Assembly (NCBI GenBank): GCA_963921825.1
Contig: OY997588.1
Coordinates: 9,810,001-9,874,000, forward strand
DNA length: 64,000 nucleotides
Direction of reading: 5' to 3'
Origin: Erodium maritimum
Taxonomy: Eukaryota; Streptophyta; Magnoliopsida; Geraniales; Geraniaceae
The notes below the pieces were generated by a model that saw only the letters and a program-made list of their open reading frames with translations, was not told the DNA's origin and searched no databases. Each line of letters starts with the position of its first letter. The first letter of the stretch is position 1. Made by a program: the position numbers and the translations under genes. Below are positions 1 through 11,969 of this stretch, one piece after another.

Positions 1-580
1 AAGAAAGGTGTTGAATCCTTCTTGTCGAGGTCATCAACTCCAAAACAGCTATGAAAGCATTCTTTACTGTGTGTTGCGGTCCATATCTCCACTTGAACAC
101 TAAATAATTCCAACTTGTTCCTTAAAAACAACTAAAAAGGATTGATATGATTATAATGGCGTTAGAGATTTGGAACAAAAAAACTTAGATCCATTTATCT
201 TCAAGAAAATATAAAAGGGTTTCATCGACTTAACTTGTAAATTCGATCTTATCAAAGTTTAATTTGTGACCTAAATCTCTCATTCCTCTCTATAACATGA
301 TTACAAGTAAGAAGGAAAGCAAAGGTCCATATTGAAGTTTTAGGTGCATGTCCCAAATAAGTAAGAATCTCGTGAAGAATGCATGAAAATGATGCAACAC
401 TGAAACAATATTTCAATCCGAACCGGGTTTTATACATTTTGCTTTGCTGATAAAAAAAATCAATCCGAATGTATCATAATAGCACTGGACTGGACTTATT
501 TATCTTGTCAACTTGGAAGCTAAAGACCTCGTCAAGAAAGACCCACGTCGTATTGTCCTTTCCCTCCAATGATTAATAAT
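1..580. other. intergenic, no gene recognised
   Basis: AT-rich sequence upstream of the HIPP gene. The only sizeable reading frame (complement of 252-437, 61 codons) has no recognisable domain and I treat it as chance. The segment just before 580 is presumably the HIPP promoter. Confidence 0.5.
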
Positions 581-582
581 CC

Positions 583-590
583 TATAAATA
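583..590 (+). promoter_or_regulatory. TATA box of the HIPP gene
   Basis: TATAAATA lies about 55 bases before the start codon at 645. That spacing fits a plant TATA box with a short 5' leader of roughly 25-30 bases. The position and motif are seen directly; the function is inferred. Confidence 0.6.
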
Positions 591-644
591 GCTCCCAATC
601 CCAAATGTTTAAGGAAGCAGAGATCTTCATCACATCCTGCTATT

Positions 645-1158
645 ATGGCTTCAAAGGTAAGTAACATTTTCGAATGGTTTATTTCTGTCTTTCTTGTGTA
701 TTTAATTTGAGGAGTTTATTCTTTTTTGCCAGAAAATTGTAATAAAGACCAACATACATTGCGATAAATGCAAAACTGAGGTACTCTCATCAGTGACACG
801 ACTTTCAGGTATTCACGATCATGGTAAATATATAGTTTTTTCGACTTTGTAATAGCTGTTTTTGATGCTGATGAATTGAACATGAACATGAATATGAACA
901 GGAATAGAGCAAACGCTGACGATTATAGGCGAGGTCGATCCAGTTTTGATAGTAAACAAAGTGAAAAAGGTTGGAAAATACGCAGATATAACAAGCGTTG
1001 GACCAAATCCGATCAATCCTAATCCTACACCACCACCACCTCCGATCAGTCCTAACCCTACACCACCGCCATCTCCGATCAATCCACCGCCTCCTTATCC
1101 TGATCATCTGCTTATCCCAATCAACCATTACGAGACTTCAGAATGCATCATTCTTTAA
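645..1158 (+). CDS. heavy-metal-associated isoprenylated plant protein (HIPP-like)
   Basis: Three exons can be read: 645-656, 733-808 and 902-1158. All introns are GT-AG and the frame is continuous, giving 114 residues. An HMA (ferredoxin-like metal-binding) fold covers about residues 4-62 and keeps the core metal motif as HCDKC (Cys-x-x-Cys). A proline-rich segment follows (PNPTPPPPP and PNPTPPPSP, a tandem repeat of about 13 residues). The protein ends in Cys-Ile-Ile-Leu, a CaaX box; a terminal Leu usually specifies geranylgeranylation. HMA domain plus CaaX box defines the HIPP family of membrane-tethered metal-binding proteins. The first coding exon is only four codons, which is common in this family. 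The start is the first ATG after the TATA box. Metal specificity cannot be told from sequence. Confidence 0.85.
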
Positions 1159-1732
1159 TTCGTCATTTCAGATTTTCAATGCGTTTGAAATTACTGTTAT
1201 TTGTTGACATTTTTATTTTTCAATAAGGTAAATTATGCAGGTGATTAAGATGATTTTCTTTTGAAAACACTTGGGAAAATGATATTTACAAGTACAGTTC
1301 AGTGCGTGTATACTAGTCTTATGCGCAAATTAATTACAGTTCAGTTAATACACATAGCTAATTCACATGCCTCAGAGGGTACATTTCCATAAAATAACTA
1401 GCAGCTGCAATAATATTTACCTAATGTTGTAATCATAAGTTTAAGCACTTGACCATTTGGATAAGCAAGTTTTAGTGACCTTGGATGCTCTTAAATGAAG
1501 TAAAAAACAATATACATTAGCTATGGAAGTTCACCAGAAGCAGACACCTGTGGATAGCTGACTGGGGTAATTCAAGTTTGCCAGGGTTGAAAACCCGACA
1601 CCTTTTGGTCCAGAAAAATTACAAGTTTTCAGAGAGAACACCCGAGACTTAATTGGTTGTATGTGGGATCGAATCACACATTTGCTTTCCTGTCATCCAC
1701 AAGTTATATAAGGCAATCGGTTCTATTAACCA
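1159..1732. other. intergenic between convergent HIPP and FEN1
   Basis: This is the shared 3' region of two convergent genes. Complement 1560-1730 contains a long open stretch resembling dispersed repeats. A phrase near 1441-1490 (AGCACTTGACC ... AAGCAAGTTTT) recurs in inverted form near 14932-14966, so part of it is probably an old repeat. It could also hold a last FEN1 exon that I could not identify. Confidence 0.4.
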
Positions 1733-4700
1733 CTAAAACAAGAAAAGATCAGCTAAAAATGGACTATGGACAAGTACCTTTCCTTTCACGGGTATGTATG
1801 AACTAGCCATTGGCTTATAAGAAGATTCCACTCTGTATGCAGAAAAAAAAATTGTGACGTAATCCCATCACAGAAGATCAACAGTTAAGTCCAGTAAATT
1901 TGTTGTCCACCCCTTACCGCCCCTGTGATCCCTTAATCTTGGCTGCTTTAATCTTTTCTATTGCCTGGCGTGTAGAGAAACTATAATTAGTAATGCATCT
2001 TAATACGCATGCTTTAAGCAATATGTAAGAGTTACATACTAATTCCTAGAGGACAAACCTTTATAACTCTGCCGCTGTTGAACCCATTTTGGTTTACTAG
2101 AAAGGAAGTCAGACCCTGAAAATTGTAAAGATCGTGAGAAAACTTCAATAAAATCAACAAATAAAAAAGCAAGGCACAATCTTGATTAATGAATTAGCCA
2201 CTTCTTCATCTGGATTAGTCCATTTGATCTCATCATGTTGCTCCTCGTCAATGAGTACAGGCTCCTTAAATAGCTGTCTAGCTTCTTGATAAGCCCAGTC
2301 ATTAGGTATTTGGTACCTGAACACAGAAAAAATATGCTTATTTGTAGATTTCCATGAAACACAAAAGTGAATGAACTCATTATCGTTGTCTTAAGACATT
2401 CTTTACACAATTTCGGTGCATGGCAAATGTGCACACAAAATGATGACAGTGATTTTTCTACCCTCAAATGGCCAAAGAAGTAAGCCACCAATTATATGAA
2501 GTTTTTGATTAAGGGAGACTAAGACTTTCATAATATCCCATTACAAGGCATTACAATCAAGAAATTATGTACGCAATGAGGTTTGCATAATACATTAACA
2601 GTAGATCAAATGGATATCTTTCAAATGAAAAGTACCTCTCTTTGTTTATGTTCTCCATTATATTCTCTATAGAGCCATGTTGACGGATGAGCTTCAAAGC
2701 AGTAATCCCCCCAACACCTTTTTCCATAAATTTGTAAGTTAGTAAATACTATATACAATATCAAGCTACGAAGATAACCAATGAAATAAGATCAGATACT
2801 CAAATATATCACATAAAATGCCTGATGTTGTAAATGAAAGTTCCACACTGTAAGTGCCCGATAAAACCTGGTGTGGAATGACCATACCCAAAGAAAGAGA
2901 GAAAGTTTCCTAACCTCGAATGCTGTCACAATAATCACATCCAGAAAGAATGCAGAAGTCAATGAACTGATCCATAGTAAGGTTTAGCTCCTCCAAAACC
3001 TAAAAGTGAATCCGCAAATGATATTGAGTTGCCTAGTTGAAAAGTAGCAATTATATCTCTACCAATTCTTAAGCACCTTCGCAACTTCAAACTCCATGAT
3101 TGGGATTTTTCTTGAGTTAGGAGCCATCAAATGGCGCAAAAATCTAGGAGCTCCAAAAGTTAGAGAATCCATGTCTTCAGAAGCCACCGCATAAACCTGA
3201 AAGAGAAAAGCTGAACATTGATTCTTAGAAAACATCATTCCTGCAGGCACATATCCCATGACATAGTACAGTTCTTTACAACAAAATTGGAGACACAGCC
3301 ACTTTGGTTGAACCCATCATGGAAAATATGCTCCAATAATGGAAACAGTAAAAGGCAGTAATCAAATGCCACACAAAATGAAATATGTTATGTTGCACAA
3401 ATAAATGAACCAAACCAGCTTTCAAAAGTAAACAGTGTGTACATGCCTTTCCTGATTTGCAAAGCGCGGCACATTGAGCCTCTGCTTCAGAAGGAGCCTA
3501 GTGAAAGAAAAACCAGGTCTTACAAGATTCATTATAAAAAAATGGGTAGTTTCTAGTAATAGAAAGAAGATCTACAGTATAAAAAAATATCAAATTTTCA
3601 CACTCTGACCATCTACCATTGCGTTTAAATCAAATAACTAATGTACCTCAATTATAGGCACTCCCATGAGTCCTAATAGTCTTTTGCAGTCTTCATTATG
3701 TTGTTTGGTGACCTTGAAAAGCCAAAGCATAAATAGGTTTAACGGTCAATTCAATCTCAACAATGGCTACTTAGTTAACAATATCTTAGTTAACAATGAA
3801 AAGAATGATAGTGAGCCAAAAAAAAGATGTAAGAGTAAAAGTGGCTACTTGCCATATCAATAATTTAAATATGGAATGAAAAATAAATGAGAAAACCCAC
3901 TTTTACAGTGCGTTTGCTGAACTTCTCGATATCTTCCTTGTTGCCAATCTGCAATAATTACAAGAGCATGCTATGAGATACAAGAGAAAGCAACACAAAA
4001 AGGTCATGACAAGGAAAGGTAAGGAACCAGAAGGGATCGTAAAAGTAATTTATGTATATACTTCCATGGCCTTTTGCAGATCCTCAGTAGCTTCTGCCCT
4101 CTTTAAATAACTACGCAGAAACAAAAGGTTATTATTCATCAAATTCAAAGCTATTAAGAAAGGAAATTAAGTAACATAAAAGTCATTATGATATCAGGCA
4201 TACCGTTTTGCCAGCTCTTGTTTCTTCAAATCTGGAGGCTGCCCATCAAAAACATAGCTGAAAAGAAAGGAAGTACTTCAGCAAACCACAAACTTTTCAA
4301 AACTTGGGGAGAGGGCAACAAAGACTATTTCCAAATCAAGAACCAAATAAATTATAAGAAGTGGAGAGTAAGGAAGTAATTACACTGGCTTTATTCCAGC
4401 TTCCAGAAGCCTAATTGTCCGTGTAAACATGCCTTGCAAATGACTACAATTTCAGCGCAAAAGAATACATATCAGCATCCAAGAAACTGGAAGAGAAAAA
4501 TATATATAGAACTCAACAAAAACAGTAGAAAATGAAATTAAAAAAGGGGATAATTGTCCAAAACTACCCTAAAGTTTCGTCCACAAACGAGTTGATGCAC
4601 AAAGTTTTGTCCACGCTTTGTGGGTGCACTGAAGTTTTGTCCACGCTTTGTGGGTGCATTGAAGTTTTGCCCACGCTTTTGTGGGTGCATTTAAGTTTTG

Positions 4701-5659
4701 TCCACGCTTTGAGGGTGCATTGAAGTTTTGTCCACGCTTCTATTCAATATGGGAAGCACTGCCCAGACCATCATTATGAACATCCCTATTACGTCAAAAC
4801 TAAAGAAGTCGTGGACAAAACTTCAGGGTAGCCACACAACGTGGACGAAACTTTGTGCATCAACTCGTTTGTGGACGAAACTTTAGGGTAGTTTTGGACA
4901 ATTATCTTTAAAAAAAACACCCACACTAGGATAATCAAACAACCTTTTCCCGTCTTATTTATGAATCAATAGTATCTAGCTTATGTTTTGCTTCTATTAG
5001 GGAACTCTAACCCAACATAAAATTTTGCAATGCAACAATAATAAAAACGCTTACATGTTATTCCTCTTTGGTTTTTATCTACATTTGATGGAACCCGGAA
5101 ACGAAAACCCATTCTAAGATGACCACAATATATGAAAGTGAATCCAAGAAAAGTATACTAATGATTCAGTAAAAACAAATTAAAGATGCTTCAAATTCCT
5201 TATAAGTTTCAGCTAATTTTCACCATTATCAGTTAATTATACTCAGATTCTGGAGGAACCTGCAGAGACAGAGAAGGCAGACCTAGTGACTTCACCGGCC
5301 TCGTTAGTCAGCATCTCAGCCCCACTCCTCCCAACTACAATCTGCACACCATTGACACAACACACTTGAATCCTACAAATATAAGATACATGAAGCAGAA
5401 GCTCAAACATGAGTACTAGAAGCAGTGGCCGTACTAGGAACTGGTAGATGCTCATGCTAGCATCAATGGCGATTTTGCGGCCAAAGTAACTGTCAAATTT
5501 TTGCACTTTCATGGCATTGGGAGCCTTATCAGTTAGCAGCTTCGTCAAACCCTAGCGCCAAAAATAAAGAAATTAATCAATAACATAAAGATGAGGGCCA
5601 AATTGAAATTTAGTGGAAGATGGTGAATTTGAAATTGACAATACTACCTTGACACCCAT
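1733..5659 (-). CDS. FEN1: flap endonuclease 1
   Basis: FEN1 cuts 5' flaps during Okazaki-fragment maturation and long-patch base-excision repair in the nucleus. Sixteen coding exons can be read on the minus strand: 5659-5648, 5551-5435, 5341-5283, 4443-4384, 4257-4204, 4110-4062, 3948-3901, 3712-3647, 3497-3447, 3196-3077, 2999-2915, 2717-2636, 2316-2202, 2115-2059, 1964-1918 and 1832-1733. Phases agree throughout, giving about 373 residues (plant FEN1 is about 380). The XPG-N and XPG-I metal ligands are all present: Asp34 (AIDAS), Asp86 (VFDGQ), the two Glu of PSEAEAQ, the two Asp of SEDMDS, and GCDYCDS. One intron has a GC donor (at 3446). The C-terminal PCNA-binding box, normally QGRLESFF, reads QGRVESSY. 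The basic tail after it is not recognisable; the last 14 residues are read through to the first stop and are uncertain. A MITE sits in intron 3. Confidence 0.9.
4547..4907. mobile_element. MULE-type MITE in FEN1 intron 3
   Basis: A 361-bp element with long terminal inverted repeats. The left end starts GGGATAATTGTCC and continues through a TIR of more than 50 bases (key phrases GTTTCGTCCACAAACGAG and TGATGCACAAAG). The right end is its reverse complement. The flanking 9-mers TTAAAAAAG (4538-4546) and TTAAAAAAA (4908-4916) match at 8 of 9 positions, as expected for a Mutator-type TSD. There is no coding capacity. The same TIR family occurs at 50916-51788. Confidence 0.8.
4590..4740 (+). repeat. 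tandem repeat inside the MITE, about 31-bp unit
   Basis: Four to five imperfect copies of a unit containing GAAGTTTTGTCCACGCTTTG and then TGGGTGCAT. The unit resembles the inner part of the element's own TIR, so it probably arose by tandem amplification of the TIR. Confidence 0.75.
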
Positions 5660-5689
5660 TTGCGTAAACTTGAGAAAATCTTAGAACAG

Positions 5690-8600
5690 AGCTTTTTTGA
5701 GTTCATTGCAGGGTTTATGAGTTCATTGCAGGGTTTATGACTATCTCTATTGCACATGTGTGCAATTGCACGTGTGTAGTTCACTCCACTTTCTTTTAAA
5801 TGGATAATGCTATAAATATATCGTATATTTTAAAGGAGTAACTATGGGTCCTTAACCATCTTTAATTTTTGTTTTGGCGATCTAACTGGACATGACTTTT
5901 GTTGCACTTCTCAATTGTCACCTTTCTATTTTTTTGCGCAAACTAATCATTTCCGTCTATTTTGACGATTCCGTTAGTTTTTTGGACATGTGTTGGTCAC
6001 GTGCACAGTAATATTTTATGTAGAATACCCTAAATCTTTCATATTTCATGTAGAGTACTCCAAATCATTTTTTTTTGTCACCTTAGTATCTTAAACTAAC
6101 TTTAATTCATTTAGAATACCCTAAATTTTTTCGTGTCACTTCAGTATCCTAAATTTTCATTAATTTCATTTTAGTACTCATTATTAACTTTCCATCTAAT
6201 TTTCCACAAAAAAACAAGTAAAATGACCATAATACTCTTCACTAACAACCAAATTTAGGCTAATGTATTATTTGATATTTATTTCATTTCTTTTTTAATT
6301 ACAAGTATAATTTGTATTTTAGTTAATTTTCATCAATTAATTTTATAAATTTTATTTAATATTTACTATTTTAAATCGGAATTTAATAAATTCAATAAAA
6401 TATCAATCAATTATCCAGCCAACATATACTCAACATCCGCGTATATCGTGATTCTCATACATGAGTCTCATAGCTCAATTTAAGGGACTCGCATCACAAT
6501 TCAGTCTAATCACCACATGATACTCAAATCATGATCCTCATATATAATACACTCACGGTACATAATCTTAGGAAATAAATTTTCTTCTTGAATCATTCCC
6601 TCAACCATTGCATCCAAATATACATGCTTTGAGGGGATTATGACATCGGCCCGCACTCTAAAACATATTTGGAGCGCCCTTCATAACTTTTCTCGGTGGT
6701 TTCAAACCAACCATTAGATACAAAACAAATTTGGAGAGTAAATCTTGGAAAGGCTTGTGACGTGAAAGAGTTAATTATGTCTAATTTATGGGTATTTTGA
6801 TGTATTTTTAATCAACTTAATGTTGTATTCATCCGTCGTTTGATTAATCCATATGAATCCATCGGAAAGCCTCCAAGTGAGTGATAATTGGAGTAAGTGC
6901 ACTCTCACATCAGGCAGTTGTGTTGACCACTCTTCTTTTTCGTTAATGTTTGGCACTCACCATTTCATGGTCTGTCTCTTTCGCGGGCTCTCCACACTTA
7001 GTATGATTACTTATACTACTTTGATCCTATCCACTTCATTTCTCTACACGGAGAGACTGTAAATTTAAATTAATTAGTTTATAAATAACTTTTGGTTGAA
7101 GATAGCTAGGTTAAGCATTTTATTTAAAATAAATTATTTGGACTTGTTCATATGTAATTATTTCTTTTGTTGTGAAGGGAAACGTAGAAAAACCGTAGAC
7201 ATTATTGAATAATATATGTAATAAACATGTAAAAATCCATTGAATATAACATAAAATATTTAATTTGTTAACTCATATTCAATATTTCTTTTGTTGGGAA
7301 GGAAAAATAGGAAACCGTTAGAGTAAGTATATACGGACGACATCTAGTGGACGGTCTTTTTAATTTTGTTATGAACTTTGCATGGAAGACGTAGAAATGA
7401 CGGAATGTACAAAGAATTAAAATAGTAATTAATAAAGGTCTGTGTCTATCGTTGTCAAATATGAATGGAATTAAGTAACTAACATTTGTTGGTTATATTA
7501 TGAGATGAGAGAATGTGTGTTAACGTGTTCTTATCATATCTTGAATATCGCCATCAAAATGGTTGCCTTAAAGCAAAGAAATACTCTTTTATCAAAAAAA
7601 AACAAAAACAAAGAAACACTCTCTCCTATCTTTTTTATTATTTTATTTTTTGTGATAGATTTATTTCCTAGGCATTGACTAGATCAAAAAAATTTGTTGC
7701 ACCAATTCATATTTAGCGATTCTGAACAATATATGTATCGAATTCTTTTAAACATTAGTTTGCATTTGATATCATGTTAATCATATCATGTCATTTTCAA
7801 TGGTTAATGAATGCCATGACATTTAGAATTTAATCGAGAGATACATGTCATTTTCAATGGTTAATGTCATGACAATGAGAATTTAATCAAGAGATAGATA
7901 GTAAGACATAAAACAACATGATAGTGAACTTTTTTGTTTGTAGAATATAATAATAAATTATTTCGGAACATGAGCAAAAATTAGTAACATTTTGTTAATT
8001 AGTTTGAATTCTCAACTAATACAAAAACTGATATATTTTTTTGTTAAAATTATTATTTGTTATGAATATATGTGTCGGATGACCTGTTAAATTTACGGAG
8101 GCTTATGGACTTATGTATAGATTAATGTGTATAGAATAATATGTTATTAAGGTTATGACATCCCATGTACATGTCATGAGCCTATAAATAATATGTCATT
8201 AAAGTTTTGACCTCTAACAAGATATTATAACTACCTAAAGTTATATGAAGATCGACAATCCGATTCAATATTTTACCGTTAATATCTTAATTCATTTGTC
8301 TCTGATATCTCGATCGAAATATAAGGCATGAGATCGTCATCCTTACTATATTCGATCGTTAGTTTCTCGATCCCAAGCATACTATGAGTGATAATTCATT
8401 ATCGACTCGCGTGACCATGCATTTTCAGAGTCTCGCTTATCAAAGGGCCCAACGATATATATCTCATATTTACATGAGGAACAAGTTCCTTATCAATCAT
8501 TCACATTTCTCATATATAATATTATGTACCCAACGACAATCTTTATTATTGTCCGGTTAAGGACAATGCTGAATTGTGTCAAGATGCAAAAACATCCATA

Positions 8601-8960
8601 TAAAAATCCACGATGACTACGAGGTCAAAGGACTTAAATCATATTTCGGCACTGAGAAATAATTATGACAGTTCTTATGTAATATTCTCACAATGGGGCA
8701 TCCAATACTGTTTCCCCGAATAATATCTATGATTTGACTCTATATCCCATATGCATGATCACCAGTCAACACAATGTTAGCCTTAGTATATCATTAAGTT
8801 TAGATTTCAATGAATAACACTCTTTATCAATCTAAGAGTTTTACTATCAAGTCACATATTTGATGACCTTAAAAAAAATTGATTACTCACGTAATTAACA
8901 TTTCACAAAATGATAATATAAGTGCTACTTTATTAATAAATGATAATGTAATACATAATA
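5690..8960. other. AT-rich intergenic region
   Basis: Upstream of FEN1 a 20-base phrase (GAGTTCATTGCAGGGTTTAT) is repeated head to tail at about 5700-5740. From 5820 to 6260 there are decayed MULE-TIR-like phrases (for example CCGTCTATTTTGACG). From 8040 to 8900 the sequence looks like an old LTR or retroelement body but has no reading frame. No gene is recognised. Confidence 0.5.
7788..7896 (+). repeat. tandem duplication, about 55-bp unit, 2 copies
   Basis: Two adjacent copies start with CATGTCATTTTCAATGG (7788 and 7844) and end with AGAATTTAATC(G/A)AGAGATA. They differ by a few substitutions and a small deletion. Confidence 0.8.
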
Positions 8961-8974
8961 AAGATTGGCCTAAG

Positions 8975-10064
8975 GAATATGAAAACCTTTTTTCTTCAGA
9001 AGGAGTTCAATAACAAAAAAAAGCTCTCTGTCCAATCCTAGGGTTTCAATCTACCGTCGCCGTTCATCGGAGTCGGTCTCCTCTCGCTTTGCTCGCTTCA
9101 GTCGTTCCTCCACGCCGGTATTACCTCTCCGGTTGTGATCTGTAAGACGATCGCCGAGTCAGGACATGTGCCTCTCCTCGGATCCGATCTGGTTCTGTAC
9201 GTCGCCGTTCACCGATCTCACGTCGTCCGCTGCAGCCGCCCGAATCTCTCCTCCTCAACGCTGCTCAAGTCTCCCCGCCTTCCTCAATCGACGGCGATGT
9301 CCCACTTTTTGCAATGCTGTCAGGCCGGTGGAAGCAGATCTCTCACGGGTATGGCACCGTTGTCACCGGTGGATCCTCACCGGGTCCCGCCTCCTCCCCT
9401 CGGATTGGCCATGTGGCCAATGGCCATGCACCGACGATGCAATTGGCCCATGCAAGGGCGGGGACACAAGCCCCCGTGGCCGTTTTTGCAGTACTGACTC
9501 GTTGAAGCTCTGTCGGTGGATCTTCATCCGGAACTGGGTGACCGTCTAGGGAGTCAACGCCCGGAATTGGCATGGGGCCGGGCCGAGACCTACCGGAGCG
9601 ATCACCACCCGATGATGATCACTGAGGAGGGCCAGGTGAAGCAGACGGAGGCAGGGAAGCCTCCGATGCAGGGATGACCCGACCCGACAGGGGTGGGTGG
9701 AGTCAATGTCGGACTATACCTACAGACCCGGGACAGCCAGTGCTGGGAGGTCCCGGGCAGCCCGCACCAACAGCTCAACTTTTTTACCTGCTTTATTTTT
9801 ATCCGTATTATTTCTGGAACAATTTACTTTCTGTGTTGGTTAGGACCTTTTACTTTATGTCTCGTTGTTTTGAGACGATGGTAAGGAGTTGTCTTGAGTT
9901 TGTGCCTACGATTTCAAGTAGGCTATTATTATGGGTGCATGAGCGTCGGGCCTTCTACGGTCGGCTCGGACATACATCTAGAACGCGGGGCGGTCACGCC
10001 CTGTCTAGTTTGATTACCTATTGGTATTTATGAAAGTCTCCGGTTACCCGTTTCAAAAAAGAAG
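8975..10064 (+). mobile_element. non-LTR retroposon with 14-bp TSD
   Basis: A GC-rich block of about 1.09 kb in AT-rich surroundings, bounded by the perfect 14-bp direct repeat AAGATTGGCCTAAG (8961-8974 and 10065-10078). It starts near a leader containing CTAGGGTTTCAATC and ends in a short A-rich tail (CAAAAAAGAAG). Long TSDs plus a 3' A-tail mark target-primed reverse transcription (LINE machinery). Reading frames inside, such as 9166-9549, have no recognisable domain, so this is a non-autonomous or heavily deleted LINE derivative. Confidence 0.85.
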
Positions 10065-10078
10065 AAGATTGGCCTAAG

Positions 10079-11900
10079 ACAAATAACTAACATGGATGGG
10101 GTGCAGGTACCTCGTCCCGAACCCACCTCATTACCATCCCCAAGCTCGAACAAGGCGGGTATCATCATCCCAGCAACATTATGCTGAAAGAACCCAAAAT
10201 TCACTTGGGTATTTTTTATATTTTACTGCACGCTTTATATTTTGATCTCCATTTTAGATTGCATGTAGCTCTGGCCCTTTGTCAAATTAATAAATCATAA
10301 GATAAAATAAGAGGATTCCATTATGTTTAGTTCTTATCTTATCAAATTTTGTAAAAGGATATTCTTTAAATTATGTTAAGATCGCACAAAGGTGGTGGTG
10401 CGCAGTGGTGCACAATATGTAGTGCACCTCATTCAGGAAGCCCATTCTTTTCCACATAGGTCGAATCATCACTGAGTGTCGATCTATTCTCTATTCTCTC
10501 GAGGATGTTAAACTCGAGTATATTACTAGGACAACGAACGAGACAACCCGTTGGCTAGCTCGGGAGGCCCGTTTTGTCTATGTCTAGTTGTGCTCTGGGT
10601 TTCATATCCTCGATGCACTAGATTGTATCTTGAAACACTTCAAATACTAATATATACAATCTACGTTTCAAAAAGAAATTGGCCTCTTTAGTTGGGAATG
10701 ACTGTGATCTCAGATCTGATGTTGTGTGGAAAAGACTGGGGACTAAGATATGATGTTGTGCTCAAACTTCTCATTTAGTGTGTTACGATCGTAAGGGCTT
10801 AGCGTGCGAGGCTTCTTCCAAAATCACAACAACGACAATCACAGTTAGTGGCGTAGAAATCAAGTGATCAATGGAAACATACACTCTCCCACCTTGGCTA
10901 TGGAACCAAAGAATACGACACCTACACCAAAAGACAACTCAAAGGAGGTCATTAATCAAACGAGGATGGACAAACATTCTCGCATTTCCATAAGTCTCTC
11001 AAGACGTTGCCTACGAGTTTAGGGAATGACTCATACACAAAGCTTCAACTGGGATACCGTCCGACCATCTCCCCATGATAGGATAGGTCGTTTTCAAAGG
11101 AAGAGAATCCTCTTCTATCCATTAGCAGCTGCTACAAGAGAGCCTCGCCACTAATCTTAGGATTCAATCAAGTTTTCAGCTTCTACCAAAAAGTCAACCT
11201 TCCCTCCAATTTGAAACACCTCAACAATTCAAGATCTATGATTTTTCGTTAAGAAGGAAGGTACAAATAATATGACGTCATTCCTGTTTAATTTTCCGTT
11301 AACGTTTACGTTAACCGTTATTGTTCCATCTATGTACCCCTACCGTTCATGTACTCATTTTAGTCCAAAAACAATTCAACCTCTTTGTGAAACTTCCCTT
11401 TCGGTTACCCCAAAATTTAATTTCTACTACCAAATACATGTACCACACACACACTATCTATCACGGGCCTCACCGAAGACAACAGTCAGTCCAACCACAA
11501 AATAAATGCCCGCCATTAAAAATCCCCAAACCTCTTAAACCCACACCCATTTCAACCAAAACCGTAGGATCATAAATTCAGTCAACGGTCATAGATGAGT
11601 CATTCACACAAAGCCCTGTGAGTATAGACCCGTCACCAAGATTCCAAACGTGCCCTTGCTGATAAATCCTAAAAAGCCCGGCAATCCTGTTCTGTTCTTT
11701 TGCCATATTATCCTCTCCTCCTCTGTATTCTCTCTCCTCCCACTCTGTTTTCAGAGAGAGATAAAAGGAGTGTTTTTTTCCTCTTTCGGGAACATGTTTG
11801 TGAATGGAAAAAAATTTGATACATTTTGGAAGCTTTGTTTGTAATTTTGGTTAGTACTAAATGCTGGTTCTTTTCTGAGGCCATTGCAATTAGTATATAA
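10079..11900. other. intergenic and pectin acetylesterase promoter region
   Basis: No gene is recognised. Around 10096-10145 there is a phrase like hAT-element internal sequence (GTACCTCGTCCCGAACCC). From about 11650 the sequence turns pyrimidine-rich (CTCTCCTCC repeats), typical of a plant 5' leader. An acceptor-like GGGTTGCAG at 11950-11958 suggests a 5'-UTR intron of the downstream gene. Confidence 0.4.
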
Positions 11901-11969
11901 AGCTGCTCGGACACAAGGCTTTGGAGGAATCACTGTTAATCTGGGTTTGGGTTGCAGAGGAACAGAGAA

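Noticed and set aside
252..437. 61-codon minus-strand frame near the left edge
   Set aside because: No homology or context was recognised; it is short enough to be chance.
1918..1925. FEN1 ending at a TAA right after QGR, lacking the PIP box entirely
   Set aside because: The TAA is part of a good splice donor (GCG|GTAAGG), and an in-phase exon at 1832 continues with a sequence homologous to the family C-terminus.
9166..9549. 127-codon open frame in GC-rich sequence
   Set aside because: It overlaps two other long frames, has no domain, and lies inside a retroposon defined by a 14-bp TSD. High GC explains the open frames.
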